A stretch of 64,000 bases of DNA, taken from contig CM060734.1 of assembly GCA_030704615.1 (NCBI GenBank), positions 62,390,042 through 62,454,041 of the forward strand. Reading direction: 5' to 3'. Origin of the DNA: Takakia lepidozioides (Eukaryota; Streptophyta; Takakiopsida; Takakiales; Takakiaceae). Below, in pieces: positions 1-9,481 of this stretch. The notes beneath the pieces were generated by a model. That model did not search any database, was not told the origin of the DNA, and worked only from the letters and a program-made list of their open reading frames with translations. Within the stretch, counting starts at the first letter, position 1; the number at the start of each line of letters is the position of its first letter. The position numbers and the translations under genes were made by a program.

Positions 1-1014
1 CCTGGCAGCATGCTACGGAACCTCCAATCTGCCGCCGCATCCAGCCTGTTCCGTTTGAGCATTCTGAGTGCCTGGCAATGCTGCCCAAAGAGCTGCAAAG
101 AGGACACTGTAATGCAGGGGCACTCACTAATGTCCAATTCTTCCAGCTGGGTACAGATGGTGGCAATGAGCCCTGCACCAGTGTCTGTCACTCCCGGGCT
201 GGTCTTCATACCAAGCCTGCGCAGCCCTGGGCACCTGCATTCTCACACACCCCACGCCACTGCTCCCTCAATAAAACTTGGAACATCTCCCCATTCACTG
301 TTTTCTTTCTGTCCCGCCAATAAAACAACTGTGACTGGGAGATTTCAGACAATTTGGTCCCGGGGTGGTTACCCGCAAAATAACCTACCCACTATGCCCA
401 TACCATTCGCATTGACGTCACCATGGTGCCTAGGCACAAGATCGGTTCTAGATTCCATGCGGGGGAAGATGAAATGTTCATGGTCTCGCAGTGATAACTT
501 TCAAAATATACTCCACCCGCAAAGCTTACATGTCATTACACTCCAAGGAATCCTCAACCCAACATCTAAGGATAGAAACGCAGGCATGATCAACCAACAT
601 ACCAACAAACACAGTTGGGGGCGGCGATGAGATTGAGACTGGACGAGATGGGTACCTTGGAACAAGGTAGGAGAGTGCAGCATCACAGCAATGGCTAGTG
701 TTCAAGCGACAGAGCCGGCCGCGGCTCCGGTCCACCACCAGCTGTAGCATGCTGGTCATCTTTGCATCAAAGGCAGGCTGCCACCATTCGGTACTCTGCT
801 GCCTCTGCTCAAAGCAGACAGACATATCCAATTGCTCCCAGCAGCATGGGTCACGGGAAGCAAGCAGCCAGGCCTTACACACCAGCGGTACTGTTCTATA
901 TCGATCCTCGAAAGGCAGCCTTCGAAACACTTCCACCAACCCTTCCTGCGTCATCTGCGCCCATGATTTCGTGCCCGCCATCGCTGCCATCTCCATCCCG
1001 GCACTCCACTCCAC
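1..1014 (-). CDS. SKIP1-like: SKIP1-like F-box/LRR protein, 3' end off the window
   Basis: Two exons are visible on the minus strand: 656-1014 and 1-234 (continuing past the left edge). The intron 235-655 has a GT donor and AG acceptor, and joining keeps the frame (AG plus G gives Arg). Exon 1 starts at an ATG at 1014 and holds the F-box (LPFEDRYRTVPLVCKAWL) followed by a WW-x-P-x-F segment and VVDRSRG, all typical of Arabidopsis SKIP1. Exon 2 has leucine-rich repeat character (ATICTQLEELDIS) and the family-like ALRMLKRN. SKIP1 proteins bind SKP1 and select substrates for SCF ubiquitin ligases. No stop or frameshift is seen in the spliced frame, so it looks intact as far as it goes. Family assignment is from remembered sequence similarity. 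Confidence 0.85.
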
Positions 1015-1098
1015 TCCTCTCCTCTACACTCTCGCTAAGATCTACGCAACACAATCGCACGTGTGAAAGAATGGGTGTGTACAGTCGGCCCTCTCTTC
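1015..1098 (-). promoter_or_regulatory. short 5' leader of the SKIP1-like gene, cut by a LINE
   Basis: Only about 85 bases separate the SKIP1-like ATG from the oligo(T) tract marking the LINE 3' end. The segment is pyrimidine-rich on the plus strand (repeated CTCCTCT). I see no convincing TATA box, so the native promoter is either in these bases, displaced beyond the LINE, or supplied by the LINE. Confidence 0.3.
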
Positions 1099-2651
1099 TC
1101 TTTTTTTTTTTTCAGAGATTTGAAAATCTGCCTAGAGCTGAAAGGATAGTTCTAACATAGTCAAGGAGGACAGTGTAGCAAGTCCACAACGAACTAAGCT
1201 AGAAGATGTAGACCAATATTGCAACCAACTCCTAGCTAGAATCGGAGCTTGGCTTTGAACTTTGGATCCTTGGAGCGTAAGTGACGCCAGTTGCGGTCTC
1301 CCTCGTCACCTTCAACAGGGGTCTTGCCATTGGTCGGGGACGGAGTCTTTCCATCGAATGCTGTCGGAAACACGGGTGCAGAGCAGGCCGCTCTTGCCCC
1401 AGGTGAGATCAAAGTCTTGGAGGAGCTGGGTCCTGACGTCATCCGAAGATTTGGAAATAGCTGCACACAGTGCCACCCAAGCCTTCCTCCCCTCAGTCAT
1501 CAGGTCAAAGTAGATGTTAAAAAGGGTTGCTCTGATGCTGGGTGGTCTCTTTTCCAAATGTTCCAGAGGGTATGGGCCCTAATGCAAGCCAGATTGGCAA
1601 GATGATGCTGGCTGGCCAGGTTGACGGTTTAATAAAAACAGAGAGGGAGCTGGTGAGTAGGGCAGATTCCCCCAATTTGAGTAGAAGCGAACGACCAATC
1701 TCCAAACGGTCTGAATCAGGGGACATTGCACTAAGCAATGCTCAATAGATTCCAAGCTCTGAGCACACAAAGGACAGTGCTGCGGACCTTCCATAGCATT
1801 CGCATGCACAGGTAGAATTCTATGGGCCACCTTCCAGAGAAATGCCGAGACCTTGGCCGCTCTGTTTTTGTTTCCAGATATCCTTCCAAATGCTGGTCCA
1901 GTCAGTAGAGTCCTCCAGGGCATGCCTCCATTTCTTCTTCCACTTGGGTAGGAAGGAGCATTGAGGGGCAAGTAAGGAGTAGCCTTTCTTAACCGAGTAG
2001 GCGAAGAACGGTGACTTGGCCTTGTCCTTCCATGTCCATTCTCCCGGGTCGAACTGCAGACCCTGGAGAGGGTGTTTGAGAAACCAGAGAAAAGAATTAT
2101 TGCTGACCCAGTGGTCGATGTTGCCATCTGGGGGCTGGGGGTTGCAATTCCCATTGCTATCGATGACTCTGATTGGAGTCCAGGTGTGAGTACAGACATC
2201 CTGCTGTCCTTTGAATTGGAGTAAGTATCCCTGACTTCCCCACAGCGAATGCCAATCCCGAGGTGAGGTCTCCATTTTGTGAGAGAATCAACATGACTTC
2301 AGACCTGGTGTGATTGCAGTCAGCCAGCCACACAGGTAGACTATGATGTGTGCTACTGTCTCCTAGCAAAGTTACAATGTAGCCAGGAATTTGTTGGTGG
2401 ATGTTGTCCCATGTCTTGGCTCGCCTAGTTCCAACCAGGGTAGAGACTTCTTGAGCCGAGATAAAATTCCCATTCTCCCAGATGTTTCCCAGGTGGGTAA
2501 AACTATTCCCCTCCCAGTGAGCCCACTTGGGCTTAAGATGGAGCAGGCTTTCAGAGCCAAGGATGCCATTCCCAAAGATTGGTTGCCTTAGGCATTCGGC
2601 CTCGCTCCTCTTTGGGTGATGTTCCCTCTTAGAAGAGTCCAAGCTTTCCAT
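1099..2651 (-). mobile_element. 5'-truncated LINE (non-LTR retrotransposon)
   Basis: Minus-strand frames across 1236-2651 carry the C-terminal part of a LINE ORF2. The plus-strand oligo(T) tract at about 1099-1111 is, on the element strand, a 3' poly(A) tail, as expected for target-primed reverse transcription. The catalytic reverse transcriptase core and the endonuclease are missing, so the copy is 5' truncated and dead. It shares the orientation of the adjacent SKIP1-like gene. I could not define a target-site duplication with certainty, and the 5' limit near 2650-2700 is approximate. Confidence 0.7.
1579..2651 (-). pseudogene. LINE ORF2 C-terminal region with zf-RVT domain
   Basis: Two overlapping minus-strand frames (2157-2651 and 1579-2199) read as the region after the reverse transcriptase of plant LINEs: a QPIFGN block followed by a tryptophan-rich stretch, then the zinc-binding reverse-transcriptase domain, with FLWKVAHRILPVHANA and the CPLC-x8-H-x3-C pattern (CPLCAQSLESIEHCLVQC). 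The change of frame at about 2160-2200 shows at least one frameshift. A further weak frame to about 1236 probably is the extreme C-terminus. No function remains. Confidence 0.7.
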
Positions 2652-2781
2652 ATGGACTGCCAGGCAGCTGATCCCAGGGAATTTTTCCTAGAATTCCCCT
2701 GCACAATCCATCTTAGAGAGGGGGTCCAGAGCTTGGAAGAGCTAGGAATTGAGAGCAAGGAAAACATAACATTTACAGATA

Positions 2782-2790
2782 TATAACAAC
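2782..2790. repeat. 9-bp target-site duplication, left (TATAACAAC)
   Basis: TATAACAAC lies directly before the left inverted-repeat terminus and again, identical, directly after the right terminus at 43857-43865. Nine bases is the standard duplication for Mutator-like elements. Confidence 0.93.
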
Positions 2791-3201
2791 GCCTCTCATT
2801 TTACAATAATTGGGACGTTATGGCGCACGCGCGAGCTGACCGGTGGGCGCGAGCATCCGTGCGCGGGCGCCCGGCTCCCCCCACCTGGACCCCCCCCGCG
2901 CATGGTCGCCCACCTGCTGCCGCAGCCCCGCCCGCGCTCCGCTGCGCCCCCAATCCGGCGCGGCCAGTCCGCCCGCCAGTCCGCTGCCCGTGAGTCCAGT
3001 TCCCCTCAGTCCGCCAAACCGCCAGTCTGCCGGCCAGTCTGCTGTGCACGCCAGTCCGCTGTGCCAGTCCCTGCAAGTCCACCCAACAGTCCGCTGTGCC
3101 CGTCTGCTGCCCTGCCAGTCTGCCAGTCTGCCAGTCCGCGCCGGTCGAAGGATCTGGATTGTCCATTATGAGAAACCCATCCGCGCCATCCATGCCAGTC
3201 C
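2791..3201 (+). repeat. MULE left terminal inverted repeat
   Basis: Reverse-complement match to 43482-43856. The first 57 bases are identical; the inner part is very GC-rich and consists of degenerate copies of CAGTCCGCTG-like units whose number differs between ends, which explains the 411 versus 375 base lengths. The inner limit is a shared block reading CATCCGCGCCATCCATG. The long frames in this stretch (Trp/Asp/Gly-rich) are repeat translations, not genes. Confidence 0.9.
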
Positions 3202-3325
3202 GCTGTGCCAGTCCCGGCCAACAGTCCACCCAACAGTCTGCCCGCCAGTCCGTCGCCCATGAGTCCGCTTTCCTCCAGTCCACTGATGATGCCGCATCTA
3301 GACCATCCGTTCGCAAATGCCATCT
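3202..3325. repeat. Extra units of the AGTCYGCTG array next to the left TIR
   Basis: More degenerate 10-13-base units (CCAGTCCGCTGTGCC, CCAGTCCGTCGCCC, CAGTCCACTG) follow the left inverted repeat without a counterpart at the right end, suggesting local amplification. Confidence 0.6.
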
Positions 3326-3437
3326 GAGCCCTCCATTTTTAGGGCATGAATTCTAAGCCGCCTGCCACTTACCAGCAGTCGCGAACGTGCGCACTGATGC
3401 TCCTTGCACGTTGTCCATCGTGTCTAGTGTACTGCGG

Positions 3438-3888
3438 CGCGTTTCTTGCAGGTTCTGAAGCGTGTCCTCTGTACTGTACAGGGCATGGACGTGGAAGCAG
3501 AAGGTGATGATATACTAAAAACGGGATGCTGGATTATACGGCCTCTTCGACAAAGTTTGCAAACACCCAAACAGGACCCTTCAACACGAAGGACCTCCAA
3601 TGGAAGAGAGACACGCAATATGGTTATATGGGTGCCAGACAGAATGTTCTGAAGGCCTGCATACCGTGGGATAGAGTTGATGACTTTTTCCTTGGAGAGG
3701 AGAGTTTGGTGGACTACCCCACTCAGTTTTGGGTGAATGTCCATACTAAAGTGCAACCCATGCACCACACATTAGCGAGGAATCGAAAGCATGGGTCATG
3801 GAGTGTCTGTGCCGAGGCCTGTCAGTCGCCCAAATCATGATAAGGAATTGATGAAGAGACAGTTTGTGCCCCTCAACGCGTCCTGGCT
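3438..3888 (+). pseudogene. MULE transposase gene, 5' part, interrupted by the retroelement nest
   Basis: The frame from 3526 reads as structured protein (LQWKRDTQYGYMGARQ, then FFLGEESLVDYPTQF) and after a frame change continues with CLCRGLSVAQIM and FVPLNASWL, where it is cut at 3888. After the nest, the sequence at 33482 repeats GTCCTGGCT and runs on into Leu-Gln followed by a GT that could be a splice donor. I infer one transposase gene whose SWIM-bearing 3' part lies at 34036-35114. The true start is unclear; an ATG at 3485 is out of frame with the better-looking segment. No catalytic motif is visible here, so the assignment rests on position and continuity. Confidence 0.5.
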
Positions 3889-3894
3889 TGCCCC

Positions 3895-4241
3895 TGTCAA
3901 GTTAAATAAGCACAGTGTGAAAACAGCTAGAATAAAACTAGTTATTTGTATTTAACACTTGGATTTAGGTCAAGTGTTAAATCAGGTGTCAAGTTTAGTT
4001 TGACACCTGGTCCGTCTTATCTTCACGAGAGCGGCAGTCGCGCAGCTCATCTCTCTCGAGTTGAGCCTGTGCGACCGAGCTCCTGCATGCGTTTAGATTT
4101 GAGTGTGCTTATGTAGGGGTACAGGTTGTTGTGGGGTGGAGTCCCCATAGCTTGGGGTGCCCCTGGCTCGACTACTATTTCTAAGAGTGATGGTTTGTTT
4201 TCATGTTTTGTGTCAACAATGTGTTCGTTGGATTTCTATCA
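3895..4241 (+). repeat. Block X of copy D (5' terminal repeat, A1)
   Basis: Matches X at 12502-12860 and 24147-24460 (+) and at 8765-9113 and 32322-32672 (-). Like the other 5' copies it passes from TATCA straight into CTCGAGAGAGATG, without block Y. Confidence 0.9.
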
Positions 4242-4329
4242 CTCGAGAGAGATGCTCTCTTACCTGTGAGTGCAAGGTAGGAGTTGAGGGTTAGCACTTG
4301 CAAGATTACCTGCGTATAAGTAGTGCTTA

Positions 4330-4490
4330 GTTTGAGAAGCATATCATTGAATGTGACCACAAGATTCAGCGTGCCTTGAAACGCCTGGAGGATGACGATG
4401 CTAGAGCCGCCACTGTTATTGCAGTCGCTGAAGCTACCAAGTCACTAGAGGCTTTGGGGTACACAAGGAGATACTTAAAAATGCAGTAGC
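4330..4490 (+). pseudogene. Captured LUC7-like gene fragment in the leader of copy D
   Basis: The plus strand encodes FEKHIIECDHKIQRALKRL followed by an acidic EDDDARAAT stretch, resembling the helical segment of LUC7-like U1 snRNP proteins. The same piece occurs in copy C (32080-32240, minus strand) in the same place relative to block X, with a few substitutions, so it was acquired before these copies separated. It is in the sense orientation of the element. Only about 50 codons remain. The family name is from memory and only moderately certain. Confidence 0.55.
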
Positions 4491-4880
4491 AAATGCTAGT
4501 TGGCACCTATGCATGATCCTTGAAGCTGGATGATCGTTTCACCAGTAAGCTTATAGAGGAGCCTGCTGTTGCAATTGTTTCTTGTATCGGGGTCGGTCTT
4601 GGACCAAAATTTAGCTTCAGCTTCTTTGTCAATCATTTGCTTTGATCATGCAAGAGCGCCATGCAGCGGGTTAAGGGGCAGGGCTATGGAGCAGAAAAGC
4701 GGCATCCTCTTCACAATGCGCAGAGGACGGAGTTCCGTGTATATGGTTGCTATGGAGCCTCGCCAACAGCAGAACTTTGCGCTTTCCGTTCTTGGGGTTG
4801 CTGCATTGTATGCGCCCTAGGATCCGGGCTTGGAATTGCCTTCTGACCAATTCAGCAGAAACGAACGACGAACGTACTCT
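4491..4880 (+). other. Unidentified captured sequence between LUC7-like and cyclase fragments
   Basis: Short frames such as 4569-4820 exist but none looks like a known protein. It is not part of the conserved leader shared by all copies, so it is probably further captured host DNA or cDNA. Confidence 0.3.
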
Positions 4881-5686
4881 GGCCTGATTCCCTACAGTAA
4901 GCAGGAGATATATAGCTCAACGCCATCAACGAGTACACCCAAGGAGGTTGTACACCACAGCAAGTGCCGTCAGAATCTTGTCGCCGGAGGATCGAGGCCA
5001 AGCAGCATACGATGGCCACCTCACGGCCAGGCTTGGAACGGCTCTTACCATACCATATGAGGAACTTGTCGAAATAGAGGAAAAAACTTTCACAGACATG
5101 TCTGGCGAGATTTGAAAGAGTAGTTTTCTTGCTTTGACGTTGTTTCATGTCCTCTGGTTCATGGAGCTCATGACAACAAAAGTCGAGCGGCAGCGGACGT
5201 ACTGGGCGCCGAGCAGAAAGGATGGTCAGGGGGACGACTGTTTCCCTTGCCCAGCAGCTAAAGTCGTAAAGATTGAAATCCACCATGTTCAGAAATCCAT
5301 TTTCGAGCCGCTACCATGGATGCTTCATTGGGTTGGGATCCTGACGCTTTTAAGGCCACATAACACTTGACGGTGGTGCTAAGGTCACCTGCAGGAGCTT
5401 CATGATAAGTGTCCTAGGATCCGTTAGTTCTTTGCAGGCTCCGAATGCAACGCACGACTTTTTCTTTCTTTGGGTCATCTGTAACGCCCAGGAAATGCAT
5501 AGCCAGAATCCACTCCGCTTCCATTGTACAGCCTGATTCGACCTGGCCCGCCCAATAGCCCTCTGGATTCTGCTTACGGAAACTCCAGTCAATTGCATCG
5601 TTGATGACCTGATCAAGCGGTGTCGAATCCATGGACTCGAATGCTCCCATACACCCACTTCCCTGCAGTAAGCAGTTCACATTCAC
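4880..5686 (-). pseudogene. Captured squalene-hopene cyclase cDNA fragment, antisense to the element
   Basis: On the minus strand several frames line up in order with the N-terminal 40 percent of squalene-hopene cyclase: AIDWSFRKQNPEGYWAG and TMEAEWILAMHFLG, then GDLSTTVKCYVALKASG, FSCWARETVVPLTIL, and GVQPPWVYSLMALSYI. About 50 residues before the SCWAR block are missing, and there are frameshifts. No intron separates the blocks, so the source was probably a spliced transcript. The enzyme cyclises squalene to hopanoids; in plants it is known from seed-free groups. The catalytic DXDD region is not included. It lies antisense to retroelement transcription. Confidence 0.82.
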
Positions 5687-5689
5687 AAA

Positions 5690-6180
5690 AGTGCTAGAGT
5701 TTCAGCTGCAGGATGGAGACGACGGGTTTGGGAACGGCGGACCCGAGCTACGCTGGGGATAGACGGGCAATTCAGGAGCCAGGGCTTTCTCCCCCGTAAT
5801 TGGAATGGGCCGGGGACCCGCAAGCTCCAGCACAAAGTCCAGTGCTTCCCGCTGGTAATCCTCCTCAGTGATTTATCGTTAGCCACCAAGGCCTCGAACA
5901 GACTGTGAGTGATCCCTCGCCTGTACATGGCGTCCATAAACATGTCCATAAACATGTCTTTCCTCCCCCTCTCTTGGTGCGCAAGCCTGCAAGCAATCAC
6001 GGAATCCACTCTCTTTCACAACAAGACACTACTGAGTGCCACAGTTCCCTTCCTCTCTCTCTCTCTCTCACTCTCGGTATGCAGAAGACTGGAGCAAGGT
6101 GTGAATTATAGGGCACGTGGCCAGGGAACCTAGGAAACCATATAGAGCGTAGGGAACCGGGAACCAGTTACCAGATAGTT
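5690..6180. other. Unidentified leader segment of copy D with a CT microsatellite
   Basis: A minus-strand frame at 5683-6009 is open but matches nothing I know. There is a (CT)n run near 6051-6070 and a tandem CATGTCCATAAA duplication near 5938-5955. It is not shared with copies B and C, so it is probably captured sequence. Confidence 0.3.
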
Positions 6181-6218
6181 TGGGTGTAACTTTAAATTTT
6201 TAAATTTGAAAACCTTAG

Positions 6219-6250
<32 letters not shown>

Positions 6251-6385
6251 AGGGCATTTTGATCTAATTTAAATGATTTAAAGCCAAATTGGTCATATCT
6301 TTGTCAAATGGACTCTGTTTGACCCAGTTTTTGAGGGGATAGCTGCAGAAAGGGGAAATCTACCAATCTAGACCTCAATATCGCT
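6181..6385 (+). other. Conserved family leader with A tract, copy D
   Basis: A long A run (about 6220-6249) is followed by a block conserved in all three copies (GATCTAATTTAAATG..., TTTGTCAAATG..., GAGGGGATAGCTGCAGAAAGGGGAAATCTACC written here only in part). It marks where captured sequence ends and element-specific sequence resumes. The A tract could be the relic poly(A) tail of a captured mRNA. Confidence 0.6.
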
Positions 6386-6931
6386 TTGGACAGTCAGAAC
6401 TCTGTTGGAGCCAGCAGTTCTGCAGCTGTAAGTGAAATACCAAAGTGGGTGAAAGCTAGGCTTGGAACACAGCCAAAGACAGCCCGGGGGACCAAGGTGT
6501 TCAGCCACAAGGCTGTGGTGTACTGGAGCAGAGGAGCAGGAGCTACACAAGTTTGTGCAATCAGACAGCGTTGCAGCCGGACACGCTCTGCACAAGGCAA
6601 CCACGAGCGGGGGTTCATTAGCAAGGACAAGTTTGTTCTGTTTGAAGGAGATGCAGTCATTCGCAATGAGGACACCCGCAACCGTCTCAAAGCTTTCGAG
6701 TTGAGAGACTATCAGACTCTACCTTTGTTTTCTTTAGTGTTCAGTGAGCGGGAGATAGCAGAGTGTTGCTTTGTCTCTACTTGGCAAAAAGAGGAGGAGG
6801 GTTGGTTAGAGCGAGCTACTGTAGCTTGGGACAAGGTTAGTGGCAGGTTTCTGGACATAGATATACCTCCTACACCTTACCATCATGCAGAGCGAGGCAC
6901 TTTGAGAGAAGTCTGGCAGTTGATAGCATAG
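6386..6931 (+). pseudogene. ORF0 remnant, copy D
   Basis: Encodes the C-terminal about 180 residues of the conserved ORF0, from SQNSVGASSSAAV to LREVWQLIA. Compared with copy B the N-terminal part is deleted, and residues differ at several sites. See the copy B entry for description. Confidence 0.7.
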
Positions 6932-7450
6932 ATCAGGATTAGATCTTGCTGGGTCGGGCTTCTATTCTTCCCCTCCATCTCTGTACTATTTTCATTACCT
7001 TGTACTTGTAGTTGCCAAAGCCTCTCTTGGTGGAGGCCAGTCAGTCCGGGGTTTTGAGCTGGGATATTCCGCAGGATCAGCGTTGCTGCTGGATTTTGGT
7101 GTGGGGGTGTTGATGTTTTGATTTCTTGTGTTTGGATCCCCCCCAACACCTGCATGCTTGACTGTGCGCCATGTTGGTTTTGTGTGGGCGCTTGCTTTCA
7201 TAGGGATTAGGCCGGATTTGATCACCGGTCAATCCTAGAGTATGCTGTCGGTGGTGAGGCTGGAGTGATGACCAGCAAGACCACCAGTGTTTCTTCTATG
7301 GTGAGGCTAGGTTGATGACCAGCCAACCATAGGAGTTCTTGCGGTGGATGCAGGTGCAGGTGCCCTGAGCCATTGGGATATGACCCTTAGACTGCAACAG
7401 GTGCCCACCCGTGTCACTATTAGATTAGTACTAGAGACTTATAGTGTCAC
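6932..7450 (+). other. Spacer between ORF0 and gag, copy D
   Basis: About 520 bases conserved in all three copies, with no long frame. It contains two imperfect direct copies of GGTGAGGCTGG-x-TTGATGACCAGC-type sequence (near 7251 and 7301), possibly a structured RNA region such as a packaging or translation-initiation element. Confidence 0.5.
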
Positions 7451-7683
7451 GTGGAGGAGGTGCACATTGTGAGTGTCATTATGGAGTTACCCAAGGGTTT
7501 TGAGGGGAGTACGGCTACAAGCAGTACCAGTGAGAGTGGGTTCACAAGACGAGGTATTCGGTTCAGACCACCTTCACCGCCACCCTCAACTACTGTAGAG
7601 TCAGACACAGACTCGGAGGCTTCATCAACAGGTGTGCAGTTTCATTCGCCATTGTTGTGGGACGACATGGAGGAGATGTATGG
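7451..7683 (+). pseudogene. gag 5' end of copy D, fused to chromodomain
   Basis: Reads as the gag N-terminus (ELPKGFEGSTATSSTSESGF, then RFRPPSPPPS) and breaks off at MEEMYG, where the outer element's chromodomain sequence begins in another frame. Unlike copies B and C this copy has an ATG at the second candidate position (before GAGTTACCC). Confidence 0.7.
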
Positions 7684-7826
7684 AGAATCGAGAAACGGAG
7701 TATCTCGTCAAATGGAAGGGCTATCATCATGTGGAGGCATCTTGGGTGTGTGCCGCAGAAATGGGAAACGCGTCCGAGGCGGTTGCAGCTTTCGAAGGGC
7801 GTCCTCATAAGCGGAAGAAGCGTTGA
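7684..7826 (+). pseudogene. Chromodomain at the integrase C-terminus of the outer Ty3/gypsy element
   Basis: Codes for ENRETEYLVKWKGYHHVEASW, the hallmark of chromodomains, then a short lysine/arginine tail (PHKRKKR) and a stop at 7826. Chromoviral integrases carry such a domain to target histone marks. Everything upstream of it in the integrase is missing because of the fusion with copy D. Confidence 0.85.
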
Positions 7827-7860
7827 TGGGGACATCAACCTTGGAGCGTGGGGGAAGAAA

Positions 7861-8678
7861 TGCATGCTTAGCCCGGTTTAGCTAGCTTAGGAATCCGATT
7901 GCAAAAACTTGTATTGTACTAAACGTGCTATAAATGAAATGGATTCCAAATGTTGTGCGTCCTATTTTGTTTGGAATGGTGATGCATGGTATGGTTGGCT
8001 AGTGTGTAGAATGCATGCTAGCTTATAAAAGTGGGAGAGGTAAATTGGGTTAATCGTGTGTTTGCGTAGTGCCGAAATCGGGTGACCCCCATCCAAGGGG
8101 CAAGGAAACTTGCGCCTTCTTTGGGAGTTCACGTGCTAGTGCGCACCTGGCGCGTGCGCGTACTATAACTGCGCTACCGAGGGGGTTGCCTTGTAGTGCG
8201 GGCTAATGAGGAAGATACGTGCTTCCGTTCACGTACTATAATCGTGTAGCCTCGAGACGAAGTCGTAGTGCGGCTTCGGCGTGTTCCCGTACCTCAGGCC
8301 AACATTCCAAGGCGGACCCAATTGTAGTGATTGGGGCGCACGGTTGGTTCAAGGTTATCTTCCTAGTCAAAGAGGGTTCCAGGTGAACCCTTGCTCAAGG
8401 TGATGCCAAAAGCGGCATCATGAGCAATCGCAAGCAATGTTGTTGCAGTAAGGCGATTCGATCCTCGGGGAGGATCGTTCCTTGGCCTTGAAGTAGGCCA
8501 AGAAGAGTGCACTGGGAGGAGCTGGAGAGGCTCCACCCGTGGCCGGGACTTGGAGGAAGTCGGCCGAACTAGCTAGTGGAGAGTAGAATCAAGTGTGGGG
8601 TTTGGTTCTTTGCCATGGGACGCCATGGTACGGAAACAAACTCCTTGATGTGGGGCGCCACAACTTGGATGTTCGTTT
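7861..8678 (+). repeat. 3' LTR of the outer chromoviral element, first part
   Basis: Begins TGCATGC immediately after the polypurine tract GGGGGAAGAAA (7850-7860). It contains a TATA-like CTATAAATG at about 7930. It is interrupted at 8678 by the minus-strand element and continues at 32677; total LTR about 1.6 kb. Confidence 0.65.
8675..8678. repeat. 4-bp target duplication GTTT, left of element A/C
   Basis: GTTT here and at 32673-32676 flank the minus-strand element exactly; joining the flanks gives a continuous outer LTR. Confidence 0.75.
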
Positions 8679-8764
8679 TGTCGTGCGCATACATATCGCT
8701 ACACAACTACATCGTTGTCCAAACCACACCACACATATATGCACAATAAAGTAGTCTGCCACAA
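8679..8764 (-). repeat. Block Y2 (distal) of element A/C
   Basis: 86 bases, near-identical to 9116-9201 and to 24060-24144 and 24461-24546. On the element strand it starts TTGTGGCAGACTAC and ends CACGACA at the element terminus. Confidence 0.9.
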
Positions 8765-9113
8765 TGATAGAAAACCAACGAACACACTGTTTACACAAAA
8801 CATGAAAACCAAACCATCACTCTTAGAAATAGTAGTCGAGCCAGGGGCACCCCAAGCTATGGGGACTCCACCCCACAACAACCTACACTCCCATCATGAG
8901 TACACTCAGATCTAAACGCATGCAGGAGCTCGGTCGCGCAGGCTCAACTCGAGAAAGATGAGCCGCGCGACTGCCGCTCTCGTGAAGATAAGACGGACCA
9001 GGTGTCAAACTAAACTTGACATCTGATTTAACACTTGACCTAAATCCAAGTGTTAAATACAAATAACTAGTTTTATTCTAGCTGTTTTCACACTGTGCTT
9101 ATTTAACTTGACA
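8765..9113 (-). repeat. Block X2 of element A/C
   Basis: Reverse-complement copy of X. It shares private variants with X1 of the same element (32322-32672), for example around GTTCGTTGGTTTTCTATCA, as expected if both ends were copied from one RNA. Contains the two conserved hairpins. Confidence 0.9.
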
Positions 9114-9115
9114 GC

Positions 9116-9212
9116 TGTCGTGCGCATACATATCGCTACACAACTACATCGCTGTCCAAACCACACCACACATATATGCACAATAAAGTAGTCTAGCACA
9201 ATCGCCCCCCTA
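9116..9212 (-). repeat. Block Y1 (proximal) of element A/C and polypurine tract
   Basis: Y1 is 9116-9201; the plus strand TCGCCCCCCT next to it is, on the element strand, AGGGGGGCGA, a polypurine tract of the kind that primes plus-strand synthesis at the 3' terminal-repeat border. Confidence 0.8.
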
Positions 9213-9480
9213 GCTGGTGGATAGGTCCCTCTACCTCCAGATAGCTACAAGATGAAATAGCCACAACCGTACTAAGTCCTCCATCACTGTCCCTATTGTA
9301 CTCAAACTCTATAGATCAAGAGGCCGGGTACAAGAGTAGCCCCATCGTTAGTCGCCGTCTTGCAATCTGTGAACTTGAGCCAGGATCTCGTGTGTTCAAG
9401 GTCTCCTAGTAGCCGGGCCTTGCGTTTCTTGTTAGCCTTCCATGGTTGTATCCACTCCCACTATCCAATGCAATGTGGAC
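9213..9480 (-). other. 3' untranslated region of element A/C
   Basis: Matches 23804-24049 of element B in reverse complement. No frame; nothing else recognised. Confidence 0.6.
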
Positions 9481-9481
9481 A

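Larger units (their letters stand above)
3895..7683 (+). mobile_element. Copy D of the methyltransferase-bearing family, 5' part only
   Basis: Starts with block X (TGTCAAGTTAAATAAGC...), then captured host sequences, the conserved leader with a long A tract, an ORF0 remnant, the spacer and the first about 230 bases of gag, ending exactly where homology to the other copies stops (after GAGGAGATGTATGGA) and chromodomain sequence of the outer element begins. No pol, methyltransferase or 3' end of this copy is left. Confidence 0.85.

Noticed and set aside
2801-3323. Long Trp/Asp/Gly-rich frames on both strands in the MULE end
   Set aside because: They are translations of the degenerate AGTCCGCTG array; several frames are open at once and the right end gives the same pattern.
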